A DNA stretch of 64,000 bases from Peromyscus leucopus (lineage: Eukaryota > Chordata > Mammalia > Rodentia > Cricetidae), in the NCBI RefSeq assembly GCF_004664715.2, contig NC_051067.1:64126982-64190981 (forward strand), in the 5' to 3' direction. A model generated the notes under the pieces. It did no database searches. It was not told the origin of the DNA and saw nothing but the letters and a program-made list of their open reading frames with translations. Positions 1 to 10,510 of the stretch are shown here, one piece after another. Within the stretch, counting starts at the first letter, position 1; every line of letters begins with the position of its first letter. The translations under genes and the position numbers were made by a program.

Positions 1-122
1 AGGGTCTTGCTGAGGCTGGCCGAGCATTGACTATGTAGCTCAGAGCAGCTTTGAACTCATGACTCTTCCGCCTCAGCCTCCCATGTCCTGAGACTGCGGG
101 TATGCACCGTCACACCCACTTC
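1..122 (-). mobile_element. B4/RSINE1-like SINE fragment
   Basis: Antisense SINE pattern: 'tatgtagctcag', 'tttgaactcatgactctt', 'cctcagcctccc', then a diverged 'gactgcgggtatgcaccgtcacaccc'. It is cut by the window edge. Confidence 0.7.
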
Positions 123-353
123 ATGACTCACTGGATGAGTTAGCATCTCCCATCTCACTTTCCCCTGCCCTTTCGGATGAGATTCGCAATACCGGCCTCC
201 CTGCCTCTCAGGCCTCTAGACTGAGTCACAACTTTTCTGGGCTCTATCTTGCAGGAGACATATCCCAGATTTCTCAGCCTCCAGTCACACGGGCCAACCC
301 CACACAGTGAGGGTCCTTTGTGTCCCTGTGGAGAACCCTGACTAACACGGTGC
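123..353 (+). mobile_element. LTR-like interspersed repeat, 3' portion
   Basis: Ends in 'agaaccctgactaacac', the characteristic 3' end of an old LTR-like family that also occurs in primates. Upstream text (cctccagtcacacgggcc) fits its interior. The family name is uncertain. Confidence 0.5.
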
Positions 354-1176
354 ATGGCGTCAAACTTGGGGATGAGGTCGTATGTAGGTGACCTCCCTGG
401 CTACCTTCCTGTGGCTGTGTGGTTGCCATGCCTCGTTGCACAACTCTTAATGAATCTCTGGAGCTGTGTCTGGGCACGGATAAGACCTGAGAACTTGGAG
501 AGTTCCCCTTTGCCAGCCCTTTGCCAGGTCTTCAGCAGTCAAGATAGGTCATGTCGGTCTCATGATCCACAGAAGCGCATTGCCATTCACATGCATTCTC
601 CCTGGAACCTCCCAGCCCTGGGGTCTCTTGTGCTACTCACTGTCGACAGCCCACATTAGCGTCCTAAGGAGCTGTTCTTTTCAAAGTCTGCTACACACTG
701 TCAAGAGGCTCATTTCTGAAAGGCTGAAAAGGAGAGCCCTCCCTCGTCCCTGTTTTTATGCTCTTGGTCATGTAAGCACATGCACGACATCTTCATCAGC
801 CAAAATGAGAGATAAGGATGGGGATCCCGGGAGTCTGAGGCTAATGTTTATGTTGGTTCCTCATCTTGTGGGACTGGATTCTGGGCTTCGTTCCTCCCAC
901 CTACAGATGAAATGACATTGCAGGTCTATTAACACAGCTCTCTGAAGCTCTTCAATATAGACCCCTTATTTCAGTATCAACAAGAGCGACAGCATTTGGA
1001 CCTTCAGAGGCCAACGAAGTCCAAGAATAATTAGTTAAACTATGCATATGTGAAGCTCCAGGATCAAGGCAGACATCTCAGAAAAAAGGCTAGACGAGAC
1101 CTTTCAATACACATAGAGCCGGGGTTTGTTTTTTGTATCCCCAATTTCCTCTCCCTCTCTAATGATTCCTTTTTTC
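354..1176. other. Unassigned intronic sequence
   Basis: No clear repeat, exon or RNA was recognised. The part at 915-1040 is AT-rich and non-repetitive and could be an old repeat or a conserved element. Confidence 0.4.
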
Positions 1177-1318
1177 TTCCGCATTTGAAACAAGATCTCA
1201 CGGAGTTCACACTGGCCTCAACTTGCTACTCAGCTGAGGATGACCTTGAACTCCTGATCCTCCTGCCTCCATCTGCAAGTTCTGAGACTATAGAAATGCA
1301 CCATCACATCTGGTTCCA
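1177..1318 (-). mobile_element. RSINE1/B4-like SINE
   Basis: Antisense SINE: 'aacaagatctcacggagttcac', 'gatgaccttgaactcctg', 'atcctcctgcctcc', ending 'atgcaccatcacatctgg'. Confidence 0.75.
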
Positions 1319-1477
1319 GCTCTGCCTTGTTCTGTCACCATCTGCTCTGGATGTCTACACACAAGCAACCAAATGAGGTGGGGTCAGAAAGTCACCAATA
1401 AAAAGCAGTTTTCTATTCATCAGTCATGGGTCTAGTCAGTTACAGCTAATGGAAGGTAATCATAAAAATCCTCTCCA

Positions 1478-1647
1478 GGGCTAGAGAGGTGGCTCAGAAG
1501 TTAAGAGTACTGGCTGTTCTTCCAGAGGTCCTGAGTCCAATTCCCAGCAACCATCTATAATGAGATCTGGTGCCCTTTTCTGGCATGTAGGCATACATGG
1601 CAGCAGAAAACTGTATGCATAATTAATAAATAAATCTTTAAAAAATC
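1478..1647 (+). mobile_element. B2 SINE
   Basis: Starts 'gggctagagaggtggctcag' with tRNA-derived A and B boxes and ends in ataaataaatcttt plus an A tail. It is flanked by a near-perfect target-site duplication (AAAAATCC-CTC) at about 1465 and 1641. Confidence 0.9.
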
Positions 1648-1654
1648 CACTCTA

Positions 1655-2190
1655 AAAAAAAATGGGCATGTCACTTTCCTCTTGCCCAAGGAAGCATATT
1701 TCACTCCATCTGAAGATGGAGACCTTGGGGTTTGGGGCTCCGATAAGATTGGATGTGATAAGCACTGAGATGAAGTCTAATTTAATTGTGGGAACACAAA
1801 GAGTGGAAAGCTACAGGGTTTGACTATGAGATTTACAACGACACACCAGGCATTCTGAGTAACAAAACTTAGGTCACCCCACCCACAGCAAATAACTACC
1901 AACCGCTCCTCTGGGTAGCTGGGATAGACGCTCTTTGGATTTAGGAGCCAATTTTCTTATCTCTCCCCAGCTTTGTGTGTGAAGCTCATTAAAAGTAAAG
2001 TTAAATAAAAAACGTTCTAATTTCCTTTGTACTTTTAGGATCTGTAGATTTGTGGGAATCGTTCTTTCTAAATGATGAAATTTAAAATAACATTAAACAT
2101 ATTAAATAAATATAGCATTGAATACTAAAATTAAAAAGAAAACTTTAAAAAGACATCAATTTACAATCTAAATTTTGTAGAGAGGTTAAT
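1655..2190. other. AT-rich unassigned intron
   Basis: Largely A/T, notably 2040-2180 with many AAAT and TTAA words. No repeat family, exon or RNA was recognised. Confidence 0.4.
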
Positions 2191-2201
2191 GCGATGACTA
2201 A

Positions 2202-2577
2202 TTTTTTAAAAAATTATTTATTTTGCTGGGCAGTGATGGCACACACCTTTAATCCAAGCACTTGTAAGGCAGAGGCAGGTGGATCTCTGTGAGTTCGAGG
2301 CCAGCCTGGTCTACAGAGCTAGTTCCAGGACAGCCAAGGCTCAAGGTTACACAAAGAAACCCTGCCTCAAAAAATGATTAATTTTGTGTGTATACATTTA
2401 TCTGAGTGTGCACCACACCACATGTGTTCAGGATTCCGTGGAGGTCAGCAAAGGGTGCTGGGTCCCCTGGAACTGGAGTTAGAGGTGGTTGTCAGTCACC
2501 AAGTGGGTGCTGGCAACCAAAAGCAGGTCCTCTGCAAGAGCAGCCAGCGCTCTTAACCGCCAAGCCATCTCTCCATG
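2202..2577 (-). mobile_element. B3/B2-type SINE split by a B1 insertion
   Basis: Minus-strand SINE whose body (2376-2577) ends in 'aagccatctctcc' and whose A-rich tail begins at 2202. The parts are separated by the B1 at 2225-2374. Outer target-site duplication ATGACTA(A/G)TTTTT at about 2193 and 2575 confirms that both parts are one insertion. Confidence 0.85.
2225..2374 (+). mobile_element. B1 SINE nested in the B3 tail
   Basis: Full B1: 'gctgggcagtgatggcacac' to 'cctgcctcaaaaaa', with 'ctgtgagttcgaggccag'. Inserted in the A/T-rich tail of the minus-strand B3. Confidence 0.93.
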
Positions 2578-2598
2578 ACTAGTTTTTAAACTTTCTCA

Positions 2599-2655
2599 GT
2601 CTCTCCTCCCTCCCTCCCTCCCTCCCTCCCTCCCTCCCTCCCTCCCTCCCTCCCT

Positions 2656-2702
<47 letters not shown>

Positions 2703-2720
2703 TGTCCCTCCCTCTCTCCT
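2599..2720. repeat. (TCCC)n followed by (TC)n polypyrimidine tract
   Basis: About 60 bases of CTCC units followed by about 35 bases of CT dinucleotides, then degenerate CCCT. A strand-asymmetric tract able to form triplex DNA. Confidence 0.97.
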
Positions 2721-2897
2721 TTTTCTGGCCTCAAATTTGCTAAATAGTGGAGGATGACTCTGAGCTTCTGATCCTCCGGCCTCTACCTCCGGAATGCTAA
2801 AATTGCAAATGTACACCACTGCATTGGTTTATATGGTACTGGGAAGGGAACCTGGGGTTTTGTTTATGCTAGACCAGCACTGTACCATAGTTGCCTA
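2721..2897 (-). mobile_element. B4 SINE
   Basis: Antisense B1-like part (tctggcctcaaatttgc ... ctacctccggaatgc) followed by an ID-like part (gaacctggggttttgtttatg). This is the antisense order expected of B4. Confidence 0.7.
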
Positions 2898-2991
2898 TAA
2901 TCTTTTCAGATAGACTATCATTATGTAGTCTAGAATGATCCTCCTACCTTGGCCTCCCCAGTACTGGGATTCTAAGTACTACTACACCGGT

Positions 2992-2993
<2 letters not shown>
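2898..2993 (-). mobile_element. B1/RSINE-like SINE fragment
   Basis: 'attatgtagtctagaatgat', 'cctcctaccttggcctcc', 'agtactgggattctaagtac'. Confidence 0.6.
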
Positions 2994-3025
<32 letters not shown>

Positions 3026-3162
3026 ACAGAGTTTCTCTGTGTAACAGCCCTGGATGTCCTGGAATTCACTTTGTAGACCAGGCTGGCCTTGAACTCACAG
3101 AGATCCACCTGCCTCTGTCTTCCTAGTGCTAGGATTAAAGGGTGTGCTACCATGCCTGGCTG
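2994..3162 (-). mobile_element. B1 SINE with a long T (A-tail) run
   Basis: A run of about 28 T, then 'gacagagtttctctgtgtaa', 'gtagaccaggctggccttg', 'gattaaagggtgtgctacc'. Confidence 0.93.
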
Positions 3163-3773
3163 GTTCAAACTAATTTCTGACAGTGATTTCAGTTGTCAGT
3201 GTAGAACTCAGAGGAAGGTAGGATTCACCTCACAGTCTGAATGCGGAAGAAGAACGCAAGAGGCCATGTTTACCAAATCTCTCCAGCTGTGTGTGACAGG
3301 TGGGCTGCCTCCTATAGGGTGACTGATGGACCTCTCCAGCCGTCATAAGAAGTCACATTCAAGGAGGGAGGAGACCAGAGGGGAAAGGTTTGGCAGGACA
3401 ATCCTGCCGGCTCACAAGTCTTCACCCAGGAAACACAGCATCTCGTTGGAATTTTCGGTGGAACTGAACACATAGTCCTAAAAGACGTTTGTTGGTCTCC
3501 TGAACATAAATATTTCCCCACTGCCCACCCGTCACCGTAGGCAGTTATAACATAGGTGTTGTTAGACCACACGAGGTGTCAGCAAGTCCACGCTACAGTT
3601 TTTCCTGTCTCACCGGAAGTGTGTAGTGATAGTCCTGCTCCCACAGTTTATCTCCGCAAGTTGGGGAATGATGACTGTTTCCCCCTGATTTTGTTGTAGA
3701 AATCACGAGGGTGTAAAGGAAGAGAAAGTGAGAGAGAAATTTACTGTTGCTGTGTGTTTCTCACTCCTGGTAA
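3163..3773. other. Unassigned intronic sequence
   Basis: Mixed-composition sequence with scattered CpGs. No repeat, exon or RNA was recognised. Confidence 0.4.
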
Positions 3774-3915
3774 AAGGAGGAAGGAAGGAAGGAAGGAAGG
3801 AAGGAAGGAAGGAAGGAAGGAAGGGAGGGAGGGAGGGAGGGAGGGAGGGAGGGAGGGAGGGAGGGAGGGAGGGAGGGAGGGAGGGAGGGAGGGAGGGAGG
3901 AAGAAAGGAAAGGAA
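3774..3915. repeat. (AAGG)n / (AGGG)n polypurine tract
   Basis: About 11 AAGG units pass into about 19 GGGA units. This is the reverse complement in composition of the 2.6-kb tract. Confidence 0.97.
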
Positions 3916-4334
3916 AACCATGTTTGTAGCTCTAGAAAAATAAAAAGAAAACCACCTTTCCTGTCTGCCTGCTGAAAGAGAGATGAGAAGAGGCTTCTCC
4001 AGACGGATGCAAGCTGCAGCAAAAAGTTTACATCCCAAAACGAGGCCACTTTTCTTCCTAAGCCATGGAAACTGGCATGGCACAGGTGGAAATGGGAGTG
4101 TACGTCCCTCACCCAAAGACTGATATTCAGGTCCCCATGGAAACAGCAGCTTGCCCATTGGACCCTTCCTCAGTGACACTGAGACAGGATTTTGACCCAT
4201 GTGTTCAGATCATCTCATTAGTTTTCCTGGCTCCCTTGTAATCAGGAATGGACAGACTAGGATTCCCCGCAACAGATAAGGCCACCCAAGGTGGAAAGCA
4301 GCTGAGGATGACAGTGGAGGCTGACCTCTGACCT

Positions 4335-4336
<2 letters not shown>
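3916..4336. other. Unassigned intronic sequence
   Basis: No repeat or exon recognised between the polypurine tract and the CA tract. Confidence 0.35.

Positions 4337-4380
<44 letters not shown>
4337..4380. repeat. (CA)n microsatellite
   Basis: Uninterrupted CA dinucleotides ending in acatacat. Confidence 0.97.
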
Positions 4381-4383
<3 letters not shown>

Positions 4384-4639
4384 TATCAAGAGAGACCAGG
4401 GTGTGGTTTAGGAGGCTGGGAGGCTGGAGGGTGGAGGTGGAGATGTCACCCTATAGAAAAAGCAAAGATAGAAAAAGACAAACAGAAGAACCAGGAAGGA
4501 AGTTGAACATACACTGTAATTAATGCAATCAAAATGATGGGATAGTATATTCCTAAAGCAAAAATGTTTTTTTTTTAAATTAAAAATTATGGGTGTAAAT
4601 GTAGAGGCTAGAGATAGACACCAGGAGTCTTTCAATCTC

Positions 4640-4835
4640 AAATATTTATTTTTATTTATGCTTATGTGTGTATCCCATGCATGTGCATGTGCCCATGGAG
4701 GTCAGTAGGTGTTGGAGCCCTTGGAACTGGGGTTACAGGCAATTGTGAGCTCCTTGGTGTGGGTGACGGGAACCAGACTGGGGTCCTCTCCATGAACAAA
4801 ACCACTTGTAACTGCTGAGCCATCTTTCCAGACCC
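4640..4835 (-). mobile_element. B3 SINE
   Basis: Antisense pattern: 'aatatttatttttatttatg', 'cttggaactggggttacagg', 'gctgagccatctttccagac'. Confidence 0.85.
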
Positions 4836-4900
4836 TAAAATAGAATATTTTAAAAGAGAGAAAGAGAGAGAACAGAAATGCAAAGGTATTCTTAGAAGCA

Positions 4901-5143
4901 ATGTGTGTGTGTGCATGTGTGTGTATGCATGTGTGTGCATGCATATGTGTGCATGTGTGTGTGCATGTATATGTGTGCATGTGTGTGCGCATGTATATGT
5001 GTGCATGTGTGTGCGCATGTATATGTGTGCATGTGTGTGCATGTGTGTGTGCATGTATATGTGTGCATGTGTGTGTGTGCATGTATGTGTGCATGTATGT
5101 GTGTGTACATGTGTGTGTACATGTGTATGTGTGTGTGTGTGTT
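4901..5143. repeat. Higher-order TG/CATG repeat
   Basis: Alternating purine-pyrimidine sequence of TG, CATG and TATATG. From about 4965 a 26-bp unit (CATGTATATGTGTGCATGTG plus TGTGCG) recurs at least twice perfectly before it degrades. Confidence 0.93.
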
Positions 5144-5224
5144 AAGGTGCAGTGACAGGCAATGCTGACAAAAACTTCCCAGAAAGTAACGTAAGAAGCC
5201 AGAAATGGAAAATAGGACACAAAC

Positions 5225-6010
5225 CTGCCCTTGCTTCAGACTTCCAGCACTTCCAAGAAGAGAGGCTGGGGACAGAAGAGAAGAAGATAACAAAGAAATA
5301 ATTCAGGAAGAAACAGTCTCCAGAATAAAAGTATCCACTCAGCAGGTCCTTGGCAGAATGTGTCTACAAAGACCGCTCTGCTGAAATGTTAGGTAAGAGG
5401 AAGGCAGAGGAAAGCCCCGAAGACCCAGGCACAGGGGTGGCAATACATTGGACAGGGACAGACAGTGGGCGTTTCTAGAACAACAGCTGATAAAGAAGAT
5501 GTCTTTCTGCATTTCTACAGCTAATCAAACTTCTAAGTAGACGTGAAGTGGGGGGTAAAGACATTTCAGACCCACAAGGACCCAAACATTTTACTTTGGG
5601 GTGTCCCTTCCCTAGATTTACTTAGGAATGCTGTCCAGGAAAACATGGTATAAAAAATGGTGTAAAACCAACCAACCAAGCCAGGATTCAGGAGTCAGAT
5701 GATCCAGTACAGAGCGGGGGTGGGGAAAGACCCAGACAGGAAAGCAAGCGGCCTCCCACGAAGAGAGCAGAAACCTGGCCAAGTTCATGGACCAGGAGAG
5801 CAGAGGGTTCCAGAAGGGAGGTCTTAGGGGAATCAATAGCAGCAGACGTCACAAACTCAAACCAGAGCTGATGAATTGCCCTCACAGTTGGAACTGAATA
5901 CTAGAATGTATCTGGGAATCTGTAGGAGTTGTGAGCAAAAAGCCAGATACACAGAAACTAAACAAGTGGAAACAAAGTAACGAATCCCTGTAGGTAAAAC
6001 AACTCATTGT
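5225..6010 (+). mobile_element. Possible ancient LINE (L1M/HAL1-like) remnant
   Basis: A-rich text such as 'aaagaaataattcaggaag', 'gtaaagacatttcagac' and 'cactcattg'-type words resembles old L1/HAL1 sequence. It is strongly diverged, so the call is weak. Otherwise this stretch is unassigned. Confidence 0.3.
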
Positions 6011-6342
6011 CTAAAAAAAGGAATCACAGCCCTAGGACAATGGCTGAATTAGTCTTGTCACGCTGATGTTGATTATGGCTTCCACCCAGAAGTACGATAT
6101 TACCCCGAGAAAACTAGGGGAGGGAGCGTGCAGGTGCTACAGAGGACACCCCAATCCTGTCTATCTTCTGAAGAGTTTAATAAATTGAGAGGTGCCACAT
6201 CAAGGAAGAACTGGGCCATTTATTTAGAATTAAAGAGGCAAATAGGAGAAGGAACAGCAAAATGACTCAAAAGGGCAGGACATGTGTAGCGGAAGAGATG
6301 GATACACTTGCATACTAAGCCTCTGAGAACCGTTTGACTTCA

Positions 6343-6504
6343 ATTGTTTTATTACAGTGTGTGTAGATGTGTGAACAGGTGTGGAGGTCGGAGGACAACT
6401 CGTGGGAACTGGTTCTTTGCTCCTACTGTGTGTCCTGGGGGTCGAACTCAGCTCGCCAGTCTTGGCCACAGCACTTTGACCTGCTGAGCCTTCTTACTGT
6501 CCTC
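6343..6504 (-). mobile_element. B3 SINE
   Basis: 'gtgtggaggtcggaggacaa', 'tcctgggggtcgaactcag', 'gctgagccttcttactg'. Confidence 0.8.
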
Positions 6505-6570
6505 CCCCCATTTTCCTTTTAAGCTGTCCCCTGTTATGACAGTAACAATAACCCTCTCCCACTTTCTGTT

Positions 6571-6638
6571 GTGCTGGGGTTTGAACCCAGGACCTCTCAC
6601 ATGCTAGCTAGATTCTTCTGGCTGAGTTACACTCTGAT
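6571..6638 (-). mobile_element. ID/B4-tail SINE fragment
   Basis: 'gctggggtttgaacccagga' and 'ctgagttacactctg' match an antisense ID-type body. Confidence 0.65.
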
Positions 6639-6689
6639 TAAATCCAGTCCCCCCTCCCCCGCTTTTTTAAAAAAATACATTAAAAATAT

Positions 6690-6909
6690 ATTTTATTTGT
6701 TTTGATTTTGTATATGTGAATGTTTTGCCTGCATGTATGTATGTGTACCCCGTGGGTACTTGGTCCCCAGGGTGGTCAGAAGAAGGCATGAGATCTCCTG
6801 AACCTGGAGTTACAGAGAGTTGTGAGCCACTATGTGGGTGCTGGGCATCAAACCTGGGTCCTCTGTAAGAATAGCACGTGTTCTTAATTGCTAAGTCATC
6901 TCTCCAGCT
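6690..6909 (-). mobile_element. B2/B3 SINE
   Basis: 'tgcctgcatgtatgtatgtg', 'cctgaacctggagttacag', 'gtgggtgctgggcatcaaac', 'catctctccagc'. Confidence 0.85.
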
Positions 6910-7027
6910 ACCCTGCTCCCTGTCAAAAATAGATCACACTGTTTTTAAAATATCAATGGAAATAGGTCTGCAAAAAAGCAGGGGTGAGCAGCTTATTTCA
7001 CCTGAACAGTTTAGCTCTGGAACACCA

Positions 7028-7275
7028 TAGGAGTTGAGTGTGGTGGTGTAGGCCTGTAATTCCAGCTATTTAGGGGGGCAAGGCAGGAGAATTGAAGTTC
7101 AAGGGGATCTTGAACTATATAGAGCATTTAAAGCTAGCCTGGCTAACATAGTGAGACATTGTATCAAAATGAAAAATAGAGAGCCCGGATATAGCTCAGT
7201 GGGAGAGTGCTCGTGTAACACATGTAAGGCCCTATGCTCACCTTGGAGTCTACAAAATGCAAGCAAGCAAGTTTG
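7028..7275 (+). mobile_element. B1-like plus ID-like SINE pair
   Basis: 'gtgtggtggtgtaggcctg' and 'aaagctagcctggctaacat' are followed by an ID-like body 'agctcagtgggagagtgctc'. Confidence 0.7.
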
Positions 7276-7494
7276 GAAGGAAAAACCCTGTAAGAGTCAA
7301 CCTCCAAGAAAACAGCAAGGGACCTGATACCAAACTGCTGGGTAAATCAATGTTTGGGGCTGCATCAAGGTGACAAGTTAGTTATTAAGTCACCCTGCCT
7401 TCTGGGCTAATGTCCCATCATACACCTGGGGCCAGGTGGGTGGCACAGAAAACTGTAGCCAAGGAAAATGTATCAGAATCCAAGTGACTTGATC

Positions 7495-7665
7495 AAGGGC
7501 ATGGCACAGTGCTAAGTCCTTTCCACGCCTTGTCTTAGGAGTATGTTCTAGAAGATGTAGGCCAGATCTTGCAATATCTCTGTTTAGTCAAAAAGGAAAA
7601 TGAAGCTTGGAGACATTTTGTGGAAGACACATTTAGCTGGTACGGGAACCGGAGTCTGTCGCAGC
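7495..7665 (-). mobile_element. MIR fragment
   Basis: Antisense MIR core: 'gcacagtgctaagtccttt', then 'gtcaaaaaggaaaatgaagc'. Ancient and diverged. Confidence 0.55.
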
Positions 7666-9145
7666 AAAACCTAAATATCTACAACTGTGTGGACTTCCAT
7701 TATTGTTACATGTTGTTAAATGTGGCCCATCAGGCACACTGCTGTCTGGTCATTTCCAGCTCTTGTGAACACCAGTTTCCTCCTTGGCAAACTTTCACCT
7801 TCCTCAGAAGTTCTGAGGCTCCAAATGGATACCTACAAGCTCTGTTAGTAAAATCTGTCAGTGTTTGCAAATGAGAATATTTAGACGACTGAGCTAAACA
7901 GGTGGTCTTCAGAGTCTGTCTACACAAGCTCATCCTTGTGTCTCAGATCATCCTCGGTCATTTGTGGCCACTTTTGTAACCATGTTCCAGAATGGATTTT
8001 AAGAAGAGGGAGCTAGGGCTCTGGAATATTTTCCATGTTCCGTTTGGCAAGCCAGCTGATGCTGAGGTCATCTGGACTTTCAATGTGGCCAGTTCTGGAG
8101 ACACGGCCACCTGCATCTCCTCTTGGGGAATTTGCAATATTTACTTCTGAGGACTTAATCTCCTTGATCACCGAAAGCTCAGCATGTATGACCAAGTGGA
8201 ACCCAGCAACTCCAGGAAACAGCTTCTTTCCCCTTTATGAGCGGGTGTGCCCCAAGCACTAATTTAATTGGTTAGGCCCTTTCAAAAGGCTGAGGGCTAG
8301 CCGTTTATTTTAGCTCAAGTCTGCCACCTTGTGGACAGTGCTCAGTTTTGTTTTTTTTTTTAAATTATTTCTCAACGTTTAAAAAATGGTGCTTGCCCAT
8401 TTATTTAAAAAACCATCAGGTGCCCCTATGGTTTGTAAGGTATCTGGATAGAATTATTCTTTCCACTTTATATTGAGATAATTAGGGATTAGAGGGAAGA
8501 AGAAATTTGAAAGCACCTGGAACTACAATTAACGTCTTTTCCCACCAGTCAGCAAAAACTTAAAGCCCTCTAACAGCATGCTCTGGGTTTCAGGCTGGTA
8601 TATGTCCTGGCTCATCAGCTACCACCAAGTGAGGTCTTTCTGCAGAGTTGGGCTTGGTTTCCACCAGACCCTCCTCCATTCTGAATGATGGAATTGTCCT
8701 CTACAGTTCAGGAAAAGAACTCCCCCAAGGCAAAGCAGCAGCCATCACTCAATTTCAGCTCTCCTGTTTTCAAGTTTGGTAAGTCACTGCAGTACTCCAA
8801 AACAGAGGTTCCGATATATAAAGCCACATGCCAGGAGTTCTCCTTGGAATTTTCCCAAAGCATCCGGTGGCCGCTTTACCCGAGACATGCTCACATTTGA
8901 AGTTCTCTGGGTACACTGTGCAAGGAGAGTGTGCCCTCCGTGAACACAGCATGGCCACAGCTCAACTCTGTGATTGGAATTAGGTTTCCCTGAACCAAAA
9001 GAGTGACTCTGCTGTTTATTAGATACGTACGTCTCCCTGTGACTCATCTTTCTCACAGAATAGAGATGTGGGGATCCAGGCAATTCACATAAAGCTCCAA
9101 GCCTGTGCTTCATGTGAGCTTCAGAGGATGAGTATATGATGGCTG
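7666..9145. other. Non-repetitive intron, partly conserved-looking
   Basis: No repeat, exon or RNA recognised. The part 8240-8340 (TAATTTAATTGG, CTAGCCGTTTATTTTAGC) has the AT-rich, non-repetitive texture of a conserved non-coding element. This is an inference only. Confidence 0.35.
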
Positions 9146-9640
9146 GTTCAGCTCTAACTGTCTACTTGACACACCTAGAATCACCTGGGAAGAGAGTCTC
9201 AGTGAGGGAATGTCTAGGTTAGGTTGGTCTGTGGATGATTGTCTTACTTAAGTTAATTGACATGGGAAGGCTCTGCCCACTGTTGGTGGTATCATTCCCT
9301 AGGCAGGGGGTCCTGAACTGTATTAGAGTGTAGAAACAGAACCGAGTACAGGTCAGCAACTGCACATGGTGCATAGTCCTTCAGCAAGTACACATGCGCA
9401 CAGTCCTTCGTCTCTGCTCTGGACTGTGGCTATGATGTGTAGAAACAGAACTGAGCACAGGTCAGCAACTGCACATGGCACATAGTCCTTCTCTGCTCTA
9501 GACTGTGGTTATGATGTGTAGAAACAGTACCGAGCACAGGTCAGCAAGTACACATGCGCACAGTCCTTCCTCCCTGCTCTGGACTGTGGATATGATGCGA
9601 CTAGTTGATTCTCTGCTGCTTTGACCCCTCTACCATGAGG
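9146..9640 (+). mobile_element. LTR-like repeat with internal tandem expansion
   Basis: Begins 'ctgtctacttgacacacct', continues 'ttaattgacatgggaagg' and 'ctctgcccac', and near the end has 'ctctaccatgagga'. This is the family also seen at 51.45 kb. The middle is occupied by three tandem copies (9328-9596). Confidence 0.55.
9328..9596 (+). repeat. Three tandem copies of an 80-110 bp unit
   Basis: Units start GTGTAGAAACAG at 9328, 9437 and 9516 and end GACTGTGG-TATGAT. Lengths are 109, 79 and 81 bp. The first is longer because it contains both 'CAGCAACTGCACATGG' and 'CAGCAAGTACACATGCGCA' versions. Confidence 0.9.
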
Positions 9641-9843
9641 AACACATCTGTAAAGCCAGAACAGTGATGGGATTGGAAGAAGCCATGCTGTTTAGCTGGT
9701 GGCTTCCCTTACATGCAGTTTCTCATTCATTTATAGCAATTAATTTATAAATGACTTTTCCTAATCAATAAAACTACCTTGTGGGCAACATTTTGATGTT
9801 TTTGATTATGTTAGGAAACTGAACGGGAAGAGCACATTCCTAC

Positions 9844-9928
9844 CTTGTAGATGCAGGACTTGGCATTCAGGAAGAAGAGCTCTATGGTAGCATTGTCCTT
9901 CAGGTAGGAGATGCTTTCTATATAGAAT
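9844..9928 (-). CDS. FRMD4A: FRMD4A internal coding exon, end of F1 / start of F2 lobe, third of three in the window (85 bp)
   Basis: On the minus strand the acceptor is GTTTTTCTCTTGCAG and the donor is AAG followed by GTAGGAATG. The first base A completes the Arg codon opened by the 93-bp exon, and 28 codons follow, beginning FYIESISYLKDNATIELFF and ending LNAKSCIYK. The exon ends in phase 0. Residues SYLKDNAT and KSCIYK agree with my recall of FRMD4A; FRMD4B differs here (SFLKDKTT, KACVHK). The segment joins the F1 ubiquitin-like fold to the helical F2 lobe, where FERM proteins normally continue with ELIDVDSE. That continuation was not found between position 1 and 9843, so the next exon probably lies outside the window. 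The three exons together make 273 bp (91 codons) with no break. Confidence 0.96.
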
Positions 9929-10295
9929 CTGCAAGAGAAAAACCATGCGTGAGGCACGGGGGTGGGGGAGGGTGGGGGGAGTGAAAATCAACCACTGCGT
10001 TGAGCTTCAGAGGAGGATTGCAGTTCCTGTGCTGAAAGAAAAGACAAAGGGACCATCGGTCTTTTCTCTGCTGCCTTCTCTGAGGGCACACCATGTTTTA
10101 TGCCCATTGTGTAGGCATTTTTCTCAACATACCTTCAAGGCCAATAAGCATATGAGAATACATTCCAGGTATCACCAAGCCCTCGGAAAATGCAAATCAT
10201 AAGCCTAATGAGATATTGACATACGTGACTCTAAGATTCGAAGATTTCTGTTTTTCTATATGGCAAAGTCAACTTAGTTAAAGATTTAGAATTGG

Positions 10296-10510
10296 GATTG
10301 GAGAGACAGCTCACCAGCTAGGAGTGTTTACTCTTCTTGCGAGGGGTCTTGGGTTCAGTTCCCAGCACCCAAATCAGATGACTCACAATTGCCTCCTAAT
10401 ACCCTCTGGCCTCTGTGGGCACCTGAATATATGCGGTGCACACATAAACTCATGGAGGTGCACACACACACACACACATACACACACACACACACACACA
10501 AATAAATCTG
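10296..10510 (+). mobile_element. B2 SINE with (CA)n tail
   Basis: 'ggattggagagacagctcac', 'gggttcagttcccagcaccc', and a tail of CA repeats (10461-10500) before aataaatctgg. Confidence 0.9.

Larger units (their letters stand above)
1..9843 (-). other. FRMD4A: FRMD4A intron, 5' part (continues beyond the window)
   Basis: Sequence downstream of the 85-bp exon in gene sense. It contains only SINEs, an LTR-like pair, simple repeats and unassigned sequence. No splice-flanked segment coding for the expected next FERM residues was found on the minus strand, so the 3' end of this intron is taken to lie before position 1. Confidence 0.75.

Noticed and set aside
4662..5293. Open frames rich in His-Thr or Cys-Val over the TG repeat
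   Set aside because: Produced by the CATG/TG repeat in all frames.
1..9843. Next FRMD4A exon (starting near ELIDVDSE)
   Set aside because: Looked for on minus; no splice-flanked match was seen, so it is assumed to lie outside the window.
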